DNA of 64,000 nt from Bog-473 sp963766995. Its GTDB lineage: Bacteria > Actinomycetota > Acidimicrobiia > Acidimicrobiales > RAAP-2. Shown in pieces: positions 17,027 to 25,566 of this stretch (position 1 is its first letter; every line of letters starts with the position of its first letter). The translations under genes and the position numbers were made by a program. The stretch lies in NCBI GenBank assembly GCA_963766995.1, contig CAVYCE010000001.1, positions 558,001 through 622,000 of the forward strand. The letters run 5' to 3'. Below the pieces are notes generated by a model. The model saw only the letters and a list, made by a program, of their open reading frames with translations. It was not told where the DNA came from and ran no database searches.

Positions 17027-18173
17027 GCGGCATGCAGAGGTCGTCGTATTCGGCGATGACGATCTCTCCGGCGTCGGGCCCACAGGCCGGGCAACCCGGG
17101 TCGCGGCGCACCTTGAAGGTGCGGAACGACTGCTCCAATGCGTCGTAGCTCAGGAGGCGCCCAACTAGCGGGTCACCGAGCTTGAGGAGCATCTTGATGG
17201 CTTCGACCGCCTGAATGGATCCGACGATGCCGGGCAGAACGCCCAACACACCGGCCTCCGAGCACGAGGGCGCCAGTTCGGCCGGCGGCGGCTCGGGAAT
17301 GAGGCAGCGGTAGCAGGGACCGTTGTACGGGTCGAAGACCGTGATCTGGCCCTCGAAGCGAAAGATGGATCCGTGAATGACGGGAATGCGCTTGAGCAGC
17401 GCGGCGTCATTCACTAGGTAGCGGGTCGGGAAGTTATCGGTGCCGTCGACGATCACGTCGTACCCATCGATGATGTCCAAGATGTTGTCCGCGCCCAAAC
17501 GCACGTCATACGTGACGACGCTCACGTCGGGGTTAAGCGCAGTCAGCGTCTTCTTGGCCGAGTCGACCTTGCGGTCGCCAATGCGGTCCATGTTGTGCAA
17601 AATCTGGCGTTGCAGGTTGGACTCGTCCACCACGTCCATGTCAATGATGCCCAGCGTGCCCACCCCGGCCGCGGCCAAGTAGAGGGCGGCCGGCGATCCC
17701 AGGCCACCGGCGCCGAGCAGGAGCACCTTCGAGTTGAGGAGCTTGAGCTGGCCCACCTCTCCCACCTCGGGCAGGAGCAGATGGCGCTGGTAGCGATTGC
17801 GCTGGGCCGGCGTCAGCGTTTTGGGCGCCGACCAGGGCCGGCCATCGTCCTTCCACTTGTTGAAGCCGCCGATGAGTGACTGCACGTCGGTGTAGCCGAG
17901 GTCACCCAAGGTCTTGGCCGCGAAGGCCGAGCGCACACCGCCGGCGCAGTAGACGATGAGGGGGGCCGTCTTATCCGGGAGCTTTCCCTCGACCTGGAAC
18001 TCCAGGTGTCCCCTGGGCAAATGAACGGCATTGGGGATGGCGCCCTGCTCGTACTCGTCGGGCTCGCGGACGTCGAGGAAGACGACCTTGCCCACCAACG
18101 GCTCGGCGTCGGGCGGGTCGATCTCGCGGATCGCCGCTTTGGCCTCGTTCAGCAGATCTCGGGGTGTTGCCAT
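17016..18173 (-). CDS. Rhodanese-ThiF/MoeB fusion, sulfur-carrier adenylyltransferase
   Basis: A 385-residue two-domain protein. Residues 1 to about 112 are a rhodanese domain with active-site C76 in VYCAGGVRS. Residues 120-385 are a ThiF/MoeB E1-like domain with the ATP loop GAGGLG at 154-159, DNFPTRYLVND, zinc-type pairs CYRC and CPAC, and CSEAGVLGVLPG. It should adenylate the C-terminal glycine of a ubiquitin-like sulfur carrier (MoaD, ThiS or CysO) and pass sulfur to it. In the usual MoeZ order the rhodanese is C-terminal; here it is N-terminal. The carrier protein gene is not in the window. Confidence 0.88.
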   Translation of the reverse strand: MATPRDLLNEAKAAIREIDPPDAEPLVGKVVFLDVREPDEYEQGAIPNAVHLPRGHLEFQVEGKLPDKTAPLIVYCAGGVRSAFAAKTLGDLGYTDVQSLIGGFNKWKDDGRPWSAPKTLTPAQRNRYQRHLLLPEVGEVGQLKLLNSKVLLLGAGGLGSPAALYLAAAGVGTLGIIDMDVVDESNLQRQILHNMDRIGDRKVDSAKKTLTALNPDVSVVTYDVRLGADNILDIIDGYDVIVDGTDNFPTRYLVNDAALLKRIPVIHGSIFRFEGQITVFDPYNGPCYRCLIPEPPPAELAPSCSEAGVLGVLPGIVGSIQAVEAIKMLLKLGDPLVGRLLSYDALEQSFRTFKVRRDPGCPACGPDAGEIVIAEYDDLCMPHAH

Positions 18174-18271
18174 ATCTCAGCCTCCAGCTCCTGTACCGGA
18201 ACGTAAAACACTACCAGCGGGGTCAACATTCCCGAAGGGCCACCGGTCAGGGCGTTCTAGCCTCTCACTCA

Positions 18272-18877
18272 GTGGAATTCAGCGAGGTGGTTCGCCGCCG
18301 CACCATGGTCCGGAGCTTCGACTCGGCCCCCCTTCCTGGCCCCGTGGTCGACCAGATTCTGGCCGCCGCCTTGCGGGCCCCGACGGCCGGCAACACTGCC
18401 GCCACCGCGTGGGTGGTCCTGTCCGGTCCCGCCGAAACCGGCCTCTACTGGGACTCGGTCACCGACTCGGAATGGCGCTCCGGCAGCGCCCGGTACGCCA
18501 GCCTCCGGCGCGCGCCGGTGGTGCTGTTGGCCTACTCGTCGGCGGCGGCGTACGTGGCTCGTTATGCCGAAGAGGACAAGGCGGACTCCGGCCTGGGGGC
18601 GTCAGCGGAATCGTGGCCAGTCCCCTACTGGACCGGCGATGCGGCCTTCGGCGTGATGTCGGCCTTGCTCGCCGCCGTCGATGCCGGTGTCGGGGCCTGT
18701 GTCCTCGGCAACTTCCGGGGCGAGCCCGTGCTGGCTTCGGCACTGGGCGTCCCCGATGAGTGGCGGCTGTTCTGCGCCGTACTGCTGGGACAACCAGATG
18801 GCGGCGACCACCCGTCCCCATCGCTTTCCCGTGCGGTCCCGGCGACGGGCGATCGGTTGCACCGGGGGCGCTGGTAG
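18272..18877 (+). CDS. Nitroreductase family protein
   Basis: A 201-residue FMN-dependent nitroreductase-fold protein. Seen: VEFSEVVRRRTMVRSFDSAPL at the start, ALRAPTAGNTAATAWVVLSG for FMN and GACVLGNFRGEPVLASALGVPDEWRLFCAVLLG at the C-terminal part. GTG at 18272 gives the canonical N-terminus; an upstream extension to 18164 shows no family features. Substrate unknown. Divergent from the rhodanese-ThiF gene with a 98-base gap that I could not resolve into promoters. Confidence 0.8.
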   Translation: MEFSEVVRRRTMVRSFDSAPLPGPVVDQILAAALRAPTAGNTAATAWVVLSGPAETGLYWDSVTDSEWRSGSARYASLRRAPVVLLAYSSAAAYVARYAEEDKADSGLGASAESWPVPYWTGDAAFGVMSALLAAVDAGVGACVLGNFRGEPVLASALGVPDEWRLFCAVLLGQPDGGDHPSPSLSRAVPATGDRLHRGRW

Positions 18878-18911
18878 CTGGCCTGTCACACCCCCTCCGT
18901 ACAATTCTCAT

Positions 18912-20169
18912 GTGGTCTCAGCGACTCTCACCACTTCAGATCTCGGCCAGCTGGAATCGGCGGTTCGCCACATCCAGCAATTCGTTCGCGACATTCGACC
19001 CCACCGAGCCTCGGGCGATGGGGCTCGTCTCGCCGTTGCCCTGCTGGCTGAAGCTGAGCGTGCCGCCTCCTCCGGCATTGCGCTCTTAGCTCCGGTCGTG
19101 GCCGAAACGGGCGCCTTCGCCAAGGAAGGGCACGGCACGGCGGCCAACTGGCTGGCGGCCCATTCGGGCACTTCGGCCGGAGCAGCCAAGGGACGACTGG
19201 CTGCGGCCCAACGAGCCGCATCGTCGCCGCAGGTGGCCGATGCCCTCCACAACGCTGACCTTTCCGCGCCAGATTATCCAGCTCCTGGCCGGAGCGGAGG
19301 CGCCGGACGAGCTTCTCTCGCTGCTGTCGAACGGATCGAGCCACCAGGAACTGAGTGAGACCGCATCTCGCCAACGGGCCGCCGCTCGCTGTCGGGAAAG
19401 CGAACGGGCTCGCCGTGATCGTGTCCACGCCAGTCGTCACTTTCGCTGGACTCAGGTGGAGAGCGGTGGGGTGCGGGGCGAGTTCTTCTGCGACGAAGTG
19501 GCCTGGGCCAGTGTTGATTCTCGCCTTGAGTCCGAGGCCCAACGGCGCTGGAAGGCCGCCGGCTCGAAGTGTCCCGACGACCTGGCTGCTCACCGGCTTG
19601 ATGCGTTCCTCGACTTACTCGCCGGCTCACGTCCGGTGCAGGGCGGTGGCAGAAGCGAACCGCTCTGTGTCGTCTTCGTAGACGCCGAAGCGCTCCAGCG
19701 TGGCACGACGGTCACTGGTGAGACCTGCGAGGTCGACGGCATTGGCCCAATCAGCGTCGATGCCGCCAAGGAGCTGCTCTATGACGGTGCGGCCCAATTC
19801 ATGTTGCGCCAGTCCAAGCAGATCTGTGCCGTGACCGGCCGGTCCCGGTACGTGGCTCAGCGCCTGGCCATGGCCCTGGTGGCCCGTGACCGGCGGTGTG
19901 CCGTCCCAGGCTGCCCCACTACTAACCACCTGCAGGGCGACCATCGTCTCGTCGACTTTGCCAAGGGTGGATTGACCGAGCTGGTGAACCTGGCTCGTCT
20001 CTGTCCTTCGCATCACGACATGAAGACGTATGGCGGCTGGACGCTCCAAGGAGAGCCCTTCAAATGGGAGTGGATCGCCCCGCCGAACCCGCCCAGTGCG
20101 AACGCAATTGCCCGAGCACGCCGTCTAGCGGCAGCGAAATCGAAAAGAAATCGGCCCCGGCGGACCTGA
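18912..20169 (+). CDS. DUF222 / HNH endonuclease domain protein (one frameshift)
   Basis: A protein of about 419 residues of the actinobacterial 13E12-like family: an N-terminal helical DUF222 region (LESAVRHIQQFVRD...NWLAAHSGTSAGAAKGRL) and a C-terminal HNH nuclease domain with RDRRCAVPGC, the GDHRLVDFAKGG His, and LCPSHHDMKTYG. The frame changes once, near 19270, where removing one C gives ADLSAQIIQLLAGAEAP and restores the family pattern. GTG at 18912 is the likely start. Such genes are multi-copy in actinobacteria and are thought to be mobile-element-like, but nothing mobile flanks this one. Confidence 0.8.
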
Positions 20170-20212
20170 GCAAGGTTTGCTGCAAGGTTTCGTGCAAGGT
20201 GCCTAGTTGACG

Positions 20213-20668
20213 ATGGGCGTATGCACCTCACAGATAAACCCAACTCCCCTGACCTTTGAGGCATGGGACGACCCGCTGACGGACCATCACTGGCACCACC
20301 CGCTCTCGGTCTACGTGGAACTGTTTTGGCTTCCAGCCTTGGGCCCCTCCGCGACCTGGCTGGTACGCCGATCAGCCATCTTCCTCCTCGGAAATGAGGA
20401 TGGCTTCACTGCGGACCCGGAGTGGCTGTCAACGTCGCTCGGCCTCGGCCTCGGCCTCGGCGGCGGATCCGGATTGACCTTCGCCATTGACCGCTGCGTG
20501 CGCTTCGGTGTGGCCAAGCGATCAGGTGCACATCGAATCGCCATGCGACGCATGCTGCCGCCACTTTCGAGCGGGCAAGTGGACCGGCTCGATCCGATGA
20601 TGAGCGAGCTGCACCGGACCTGGCACCACCGCACGCCTCAGTCGGTGGCGGCCTTAGAAAGCGTGTGA
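20213..20668 (+). CDS. Hypothetical protein with an LGLGLGLG tract
   Basis: A 151-residue protein I do not recognise. It starts CTSQINPTPLTFEAWDDPLTDHHWHHPLSVYVELFWLP, a histidine-rich, aromatic opening, then GPSATWLVRRSAIFLL, an LGLGLGLGGGSG tract coded by a perfect hexamer repeat, and a basic, methionine-rich C-terminal half. It resembles short phage- or actinobacteria-specific proteins of unknown role, with no export signal. ATG at 20213 is chosen over a TTG 6 bases earlier. Its end overlaps the convergent cobalamin adenosyltransferase gene by 31 bases. Confidence 0.6.
   Translation: MGVCTSQINPTPLTFEAWDDPLTDHHWHHPLSVYVELFWLPALGPSATWLVRRSAIFLLGNEDGFTADPEWLSTSLGLGLGLGGGSGLTFAIDRCVRFGVAKRSGAHRIAMRRMLPPLSSGQVDRLDPMMSELHRTWHHRTPQSVAALESV
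20438..20461 (+). repeat. Perfect hexanucleotide repeat (CTCGGC)x4
   Basis: Four exact copies of CTCGGC inside the hypothetical protein gene, coding Leu-Gly pairs. Copy-number change would add or remove two residues without a frameshift. Confidence 0.9.
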
Positions 20669-21195
20669 TCCGGACCCTCCTGCCACCGGGCCATGGCCCA
20701 GAGGAGGTCGGACAAGCGGTTCAGGTAACGGATGACGTTGGAGCCCTCCACCGGTTCGCCGATGGCTAGACGTTCGGCCCGTCGCACGACGGTGCGGGCG
20801 AAGTCGAGGCCGGCCGCAACTGGGTTGGCCCCCGGGATGGTGAAGTCGCTCGGCATTTCGAATCGCTCGAGCAGGTGATCGATATCGTGTTCGAGCCGTT
20901 CCACCATCTCGGCCGTCACCAGGGATGATCCCGGCTTCAGCTTGTGGCGGTTCTCCGGAGCCGTAGCCACCTCGGCGGCCAGGATGTAGAGGTCTCGGGC
21001 CAGAGCGGTAATGCGCTGATTGACCTCCGATTCCGGTGCGCTGGCGGCCCGAGCCAGTCCCAGCGCCGCCTGAGCTTCGTCAACGACCCCATTGGTCTCG
21101 ATTTGTGCCGAGTCCTTGCGCACTCGTCCGCCGAAATAAAGGCCGGTGGTTCCGTCGTCGCCCGTCTTAGTGTAAATCCGTGGCTGAACCGGCAC
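20638..21195 (-). CDS. Cob(I)yrinic acid a,c-diamide/cobalamin adenosyltransferase, PduO type
   Basis: A 185-residue PduO-type ATP:corrinoid adenosyltransferase that makes adenosylcobalamin. Seen: RIYTKTGDDGTTGLYFGG (ATP binding) at the N-terminus, the ARTVVRRAER motif and NRLSDLLWAMARW near the end, all characteristic. GTG at 21195 is chosen since it places the conserved motif at the usual distance from the start. Divergent from metH by 61 bases. Its product is the cofactor needed by the acyl-CoA mutase at 12.3-13.9 kb. Confidence 0.92.
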   Translation of the reverse strand: MPVQPRIYTKTGDDGTTGLYFGGRVRKDSAQIETNGVVDEAQAALGLARAASAPESEVNQRITALARDLYILAAEVATAPENRHKLKPGSSLVTAEMVERLEHDIDHLLERFEMPSDFTIPGANPVAAGLDFARTVVRRAERLAIGEPVEGSNVIRYLNRLSDLLWAMARWQEGPDHTLSKAATD

Positions 21196-21256
21196 GAGCG
21201 GGATGCTACCGGCACGGTACGGCCCAGCACAGAGGCGCCAGTATCCTGAACGGAAC

Positions 21257-24200
21257 ATGTCCACCTCGCCAGAACTCCTCGGACGCCTGAGCCCAGATCA
21301 GTCGTCCTACCTGCAGGCGCTCCGTGAGCGCGTGCTCATTTACGACGGCGCCATGGGCACCAACCTGCAGATCCTTGGTCTGAGCCCCGAGGACTTCGGA
21401 GGCCCAGAACTCGAAGGCTGCAACGAGTGGCTGATCCACACCCGTCCCGATCTGATTTCTCAGGTCCACCGCTCCTTCTATGAGGTCGGCTGCGATGTGG
21501 TCGAGACCGACACCTTCGGTTCCTCGTCGGTGGTGCTCGTTGAGTACGGCCTGCAGGACAAGGCCCGTGAACTCAGCCGCCAGGGCGCGGAGCTGGCTAA
21601 AGCGGTGGCAGCCGAATTTTCGACCCCCGAACGGCCCCGCTGGGTGGCCGGCAGCATGGGTCCCGGGACGAAGTTCCCAACGCTCGGTCACATCTCCTAC
21701 GCCGACCTGCGCGATGCCTATGAGGAGCAGGCTCTCGGCCTGCTCGAAGGCGGTGTCGACCTCCTCCTGATTGAGACGGTCTTCGACCTCCTTTCAGCCA
21801 AGTCGGCCATCAACGGCGCCCGCCGAGCCATGGTCGCACTCGATCGGGTTGTGCCCATTCAGGTGCAAGTAACGATTGAGCTGACCGGTCGCATGTTGCC
21901 CGGCACTGAGATCGCCGCTGCGCTCACCGTCCTCGACGCCATGCAGGTCGACGTGGTCGGCCTCAATTGCGCCACCGGTCCGGTCGAGATGAGTGAAGCG
22001 CTACGGCACCTGTCGGGAGCCAGCCGCATGCCCATCGCCTGCCTGCCCAACGCCGGGCTGCCGTCGGTGGTCGACGGCAAGATGCACTACGACCTCACGC
22101 CCGATCAGCTAGCCGATCACCTGCATCGGTTCGTTACTGAGTTCGGCGTATCCGCCGTTGGTGGTTGTTGCGGCACGACTCCTGAACACCTTGCCGCCGT
22201 GGTTCGGCGCTGTGCCGGCTCGGTCCCCTTGTCTCGGACGCCAGTGTTCGAGCCCGCCGCGGCATCGATCTACACATCGGTGGCATTCCAGCAGGACACT
22301 GCGTTCCTGGCCGTCGGCGAGCGCACCAACGCCAACGGATCCAAGCGCTTTCGTGAGGCCATGCTCGAGGCCGACTGGGACACCTGTGTCGCGATGGCAC
22401 GAGACCAGATCGCCGAGGGCTCACACCTCATTGATGTGTGCGTCGACTACACCGGCGCCGATGGCGTGGCCGATATGCACGAAGTGGCGAGCCGATTCGC
22501 CACGCAGGCCAGCGTGCCCCTCATGGTCGACTCCACCGAGGGTCCGGTCGTGCGCGCCGCGCTGGAGTGGATCGGTGGCCGCCCCATCTTGAACTCCGTC
22601 AACCTCGAGGAGGGCGACGAGCCGGGCACCCGGCTGGACACGTTTTTGCGGCTAGCGCGGGAGTTCGGCGCGGCAGTGGTCTGCACCTGCATTGACGAAG
22701 AAGGTCAGGCTCGTACCGCCGAGTGGAAGTTGCGCTCCGCCCGGAACATCAGGGACATCGCCGTCAATCGCTATGGCCTCGAGCCCGAGGACCTGCTGTT
22801 TGACCCCTTGGCCCTGCCGTTGTCTACCGGCATGGAAGAGAGCCGCATGGACGGCATCGAGACAATCGAAGGCATTCGGGCCATCAAGGCTGAGCTGCCC
22901 GGGGTATCGACCATTCTCGGCCTCTCGAACGTGTCCTTCGGTCTCAACCCAGCGGCTCGACAGGTCCTCAACTCGGTATTCCTGCACGAATGCGTCGAGG
23001 CTGGCCTCGATTCGGCCATTGTGCACGTATCCAAAATCCTCCCGCTCGCTCGTATTGAGGAGCGAGCCAAGGAACTGTGCTTGGACCTGATCTACAACCG
23101 CCGGAACGAGAATTACGACCCGCTGCAGGAACTACTGGCCTTGTTCGATGGGGTCAAGGTCAATACCGGTGACCAGGACGACCACGCTGACTGGCCGGTC
23201 GACCAGCGCCTGTCGCAACGGATCATTGACGGCAATCGCACCGGTCTCGATGACGACCTGACTGAGGCCCTCGAGTCCGGCCTGGGCGCGCTGGCCATCG
23301 TCAACGACATCCTCCTGGAGGGCATGAAGGTCGTCGGCGAGCGCTTTGCCACTGGTGAGATGCAGCTCCCCTTCGTGCTCCAGTCGGCCGAGACGATGAA
23401 GGCCGCTGTGGCCTTCCTTGAGCCCCACATGGAGAAGGCGGACCAGGGTGGCAAGGGCACCGTGGTGCTGGCCACGGTCAAGGGCGACGTGCACGACATC
23501 GGCAAGAACCTGGTCGACATCATCCTGACCAACAACGGCTACGAGGTGATCAACCTAGGCATCAAGATCGGGATCAACGAAATGATCGCCGCCGCCGAAG
23601 CGCACAATGCCGACGCCATCGGCATGAGCGGCCTGTTGGTGAAGTCGACACTGATCATGCGAGAGAACCTGGTCGAGCTCAATCAGCGCGACCTGGCCGA
23701 CTTTCCCATCCTCTTGGGTGGGGCAGCCTTGACGCGTACGTTCGTCGAGCGGGACTTGCGTGAAATCTACGAGGGTCGCCTGTTCTACGGGCGCGACGCC
23801 TTCGAGGGCTTGCGCACCATGGACCGCCTGGTCGAGATGAAAAAGACAGGCGAGGTCGATCCCAAGTTCGGTCGGGAGATCTCGGAGAAGAACGTGGGAC
23901 GGCTCAGACGCCTCGACCCAGTCGATGAGTCGCCCGTCGAGGGCCAGCCGGCCCGCTCAAATGTGGCGGCTGACAATCGGCTGTTCACGCCGCCGTTCGT
24001 CGGGAGCCGGATTGCCAAGGGCATCGCGCTTGACGACGTGGCTGAATATCTGAATCTGACCGCCCTCTTCCGGAACCAATGGGGATTCCGCCCCGAAAAC
24101 GGTGAGGACGACACCGCGTTCAAGGATCGGGTCAAGTCCACGCTGCGGCAGGAGCTGGCCAAGGCCAAGGAGGCCGACCTTCTCATTCCGCAGGTGGCCT

Positions 24201-24766
24201 ACGGTCACTTCGCCGCCAACGCCGAGGGGAACGACCTCATCATCTGGAAGGACGAGACACGTTCATCGGAATGGATGCGTTTCAACTTCCCACGCCAACG
24301 CAAGGAGCCCTGGCTCTGCATCTCCGACTTCTTCCGCCCCACCGGTACGGGTGAAGAGGACTTCGCCAGTTTCATGTTGTGCACCATTGGCGATCGCGCG
24401 TCGGCGGCGGCGGCCCAACTCTTTGCCGAGAACGAGTATCAGAACTACCTCTTCTTGCACGGCCTCAGTGTCGAAATGGCCGAGGCGACGGCTGAGTACT
24501 GGCACAAGCGAATCCGAGAAGATCTCGGATTCGTGGACGAGGACGGACCCTCGTTGAATGGGTTGTTCCGACAGACGTACCGAGGAGGTCGGTACTCGTG
24601 GGGCTACCCGGCTTGCCCAGATTTAACGGACAACGCCAAGGTGGTCGAGCTGTTGGGCGGAGAGCGGATCGGCGTGACGGTGAGCGAGGGATTCCAACTG
24701 CATCCTGAACAGACCACGGATGCGATCATCTGCCATCACCCTGAGGCCAAATATTTCGTGGCGTGA
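21257..24766 (+). CDS. metH: Methionine synthase, cobalamin-dependent
   Basis: A 1,169-residue four-module enzyme that moves a methyl group from methyltetrahydrofolate to homocysteine through cobalamin. Modules in order: homocysteine domain (1 to about 330) with zinc cysteines in GLNCATGP and GGCCGTTPEH; pterin domain (about 340-620; VGERTNANGSKRF); cap and B12-binding domain with GDVHDIGKN, the lower-ligand His near 747; and the AdoMet reactivation domain (about 900-1169; QVAYGHFAAN, YRGGRYSWGYPACPD). ATG at 21257 preferred over an upstream in-frame codon because it places the domain at its normal N-terminus. All ligands are present and the frame is intact. Confidence 0.96.
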   Translation: MSTSPELLGRLSPDQSSYLQALRERVLIYDGAMGTNLQILGLSPEDFGGPELEGCNEWLIHTRPDLISQVHRSFYEVGCDVVETDTFGSSSVVLVEYGLQDKARELSRQGAELAKAVAAEFSTPERPRWVAGSMGPGTKFPTLGHISYADLRDAYEEQALGLLEGGVDLLLIETVFDLLSAKSAINGARRAMVALDRVVPIQVQVTIELTGRMLPGTEIAAALTVLDAMQVDVVGLNCATGPVEMSEALRHLSGASRMPIACLPNAGLPSVVDGKMHYDLTPDQLADHLHRFVTEFGVSAVGGCCGTTPEHLAAVVRRCAGSVPLSRTPVFEPAAASIYTSVAFQQDTAFLAVGERTNANGSKRFREAMLEADWDTCVAMARDQIAEGSHLIDVCVDYTGADGVADMHEVASRFATQASVPLMVDSTEGPVVRAALEWIGGRPILNSVNLEEGDEPGTRLDTFLRLAREFGAAVVCTCIDEEGQARTAEWKLRSARNIRDIAVNRYGLEPEDLLFDPLALPLSTGMEESRMDGIETIEGIRAIKAELPGVSTILGLSNVSFGLNPAARQVLNSVFLHECVEAGLDSAIVHVSKILPLARIEERAKELCLDLIYNRRNENYDPLQELLALFDGVKVNTGDQDDHADWPVDQRLSQRIIDGNRTGLDDDLTEALESGLGALAIVNDILLEGMKVVGERFATGEMQLPFVLQSAETMKAAVAFLEPHMEKADQGGKGTVVLATVKGDVHDIGKNLVDIILTNNGYEVINLGIKIGINEMIAAAEAHNADAIGMSGLLVKSTLIMRENLVELNQRDLADFPILLGGAALTRTFVERDLREIYEGRLFYGRDAFEGLRTMDRLVEMKKTGEVDPKFGREISEKNVGRLRRLDPVDESPVEGQPARSNVAADNRLFTPPFVGSRIAKGIALDDVAEYLNLTALFRNQWGFRPENGEDDTAFKDRVKSTLRQELAKAKEADLLIPQVAYGHFAANAEGNDLIIWKDETRSSEWMRFNFPRQRKEPWLCISDFFRPTGTGEEDFASFMLCTIGDRASAAAAQLFAENEYQNYLFLHGLSVEMAEATAEYWHKRIREDLGFVDEDGPSLNGLFRQTYRGGRYSWGYPACPDLTDNAKVVELLGGERIGVTVSEGFQLHPEQTTDAIICHHPEAKYFVA

Positions 24767-25566
24767 AGCGCCTCTTCGTTCTCCTTTTCTTACTTGTACT
24801 CGGTAGCTCGGTCGTTTCGGCTGGAGGCAGCGTGGTGGACCCGCCATTGTCGGGCGTGGTCCTGTCCACACTCGGACCGGGTTACTCAGTGGTCAATGAT
24901 GGGCCGCTCACTGTGGGAGCGCTGTCGCCCGTGTTCCCAGCAGCGGCCATCATCAAAGATGCGCTGGACGGCGAGAGCGTTGGCACCTTTCAGCGCACAT
25001 GGCAGGACGCCGGTCAAGCCAACAAGGTCCAGATTCTGCTCGTTCGCTTCAGCTCTGCCACTACCGCTCACTCCTTTTGGTCCACGCTCCGGGGAAAGTT
25101 GGCCTCGGCCCACACTCTGAGTACGCGGGCGGTGCTCGGGGTGCCACACGGTTTCCGTACGACCTACTTTGCAGCTTCGGCCTCGCAGGTCGGCGTGGGG
25201 CAGGTCGTCGTCTTCGACTCTGGCTCGACGGTGGGGGCGCTTTCGTTCTTCTCTTCGGACGCTCATCCGATTTCACTGTTCGATGCCCGCAATATGGCCC
25301 AGGTCCAGATAGCGGCCATAGGGCCGGTCTCCATTCAAGTCATTCAGCCTCATCCCACCAACCGACCGGATCACCTCTGGGACTGGATCGGCCTGGGCAT
25401 TGCCTGCGCACTCGTGGTGCTGATCGTGCCCCAGGTGATCGCCGTACGGAGGAAGCGTCCTCGACCGAGCACGGTCAGCGTTGTGCCGGTTGAGCCCGCC
25501 CGTCTAATGGACTGGGCTGTAGTGGCGGGCATCGTCGCCGCCTCATTCTTCAGACGACGCTCTTAG
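24763..25566 (+). CDS. Predicted membrane-anchored exported protein, unknown function
   Basis: A 267-residue protein with a signal peptide (KRLFVLLFLLVLGSSVVSAGG, cut near 20), an extracytoplasmic domain of about 180 residues, then a membrane helix (WIGLGIACALVVLIVPQVIAV, about 207-228), a basic tail and a second short hydrophobic segment. The outside domain (FSSATTAHSFWSTLRGKLAS, PHGFRTTYFAASASQVGVGQVVVF) resembles sensors or lipoproteins of unknown role in actinobacteria. GTG at 24763 overlaps the metH stop by 4 bases, so translation is coupled to metH, though no functional link is known. Confidence 0.65.
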   Translation: MKRLFVLLFLLVLGSSVVSAGGSVVDPPLSGVVLSTLGPGYSVVNDGPLTVGALSPVFPAAAIIKDALDGESVGTFQRTWQDAGQANKVQILLVRFSSATTAHSFWSTLRGKLASAHTLSTRAVLGVPHGFRTTYFAASASQVGVGQVVVFDSGSTVGALSFFSSDAHPISLFDARNMAQVQIAAIGPVSIQVIQPHPTNRPDHLWDWIGLGIACALVVLIVPQVIAVRRKRPRPSTVSVVPVEPARLMDWAVVAGIVAASFFRRRS

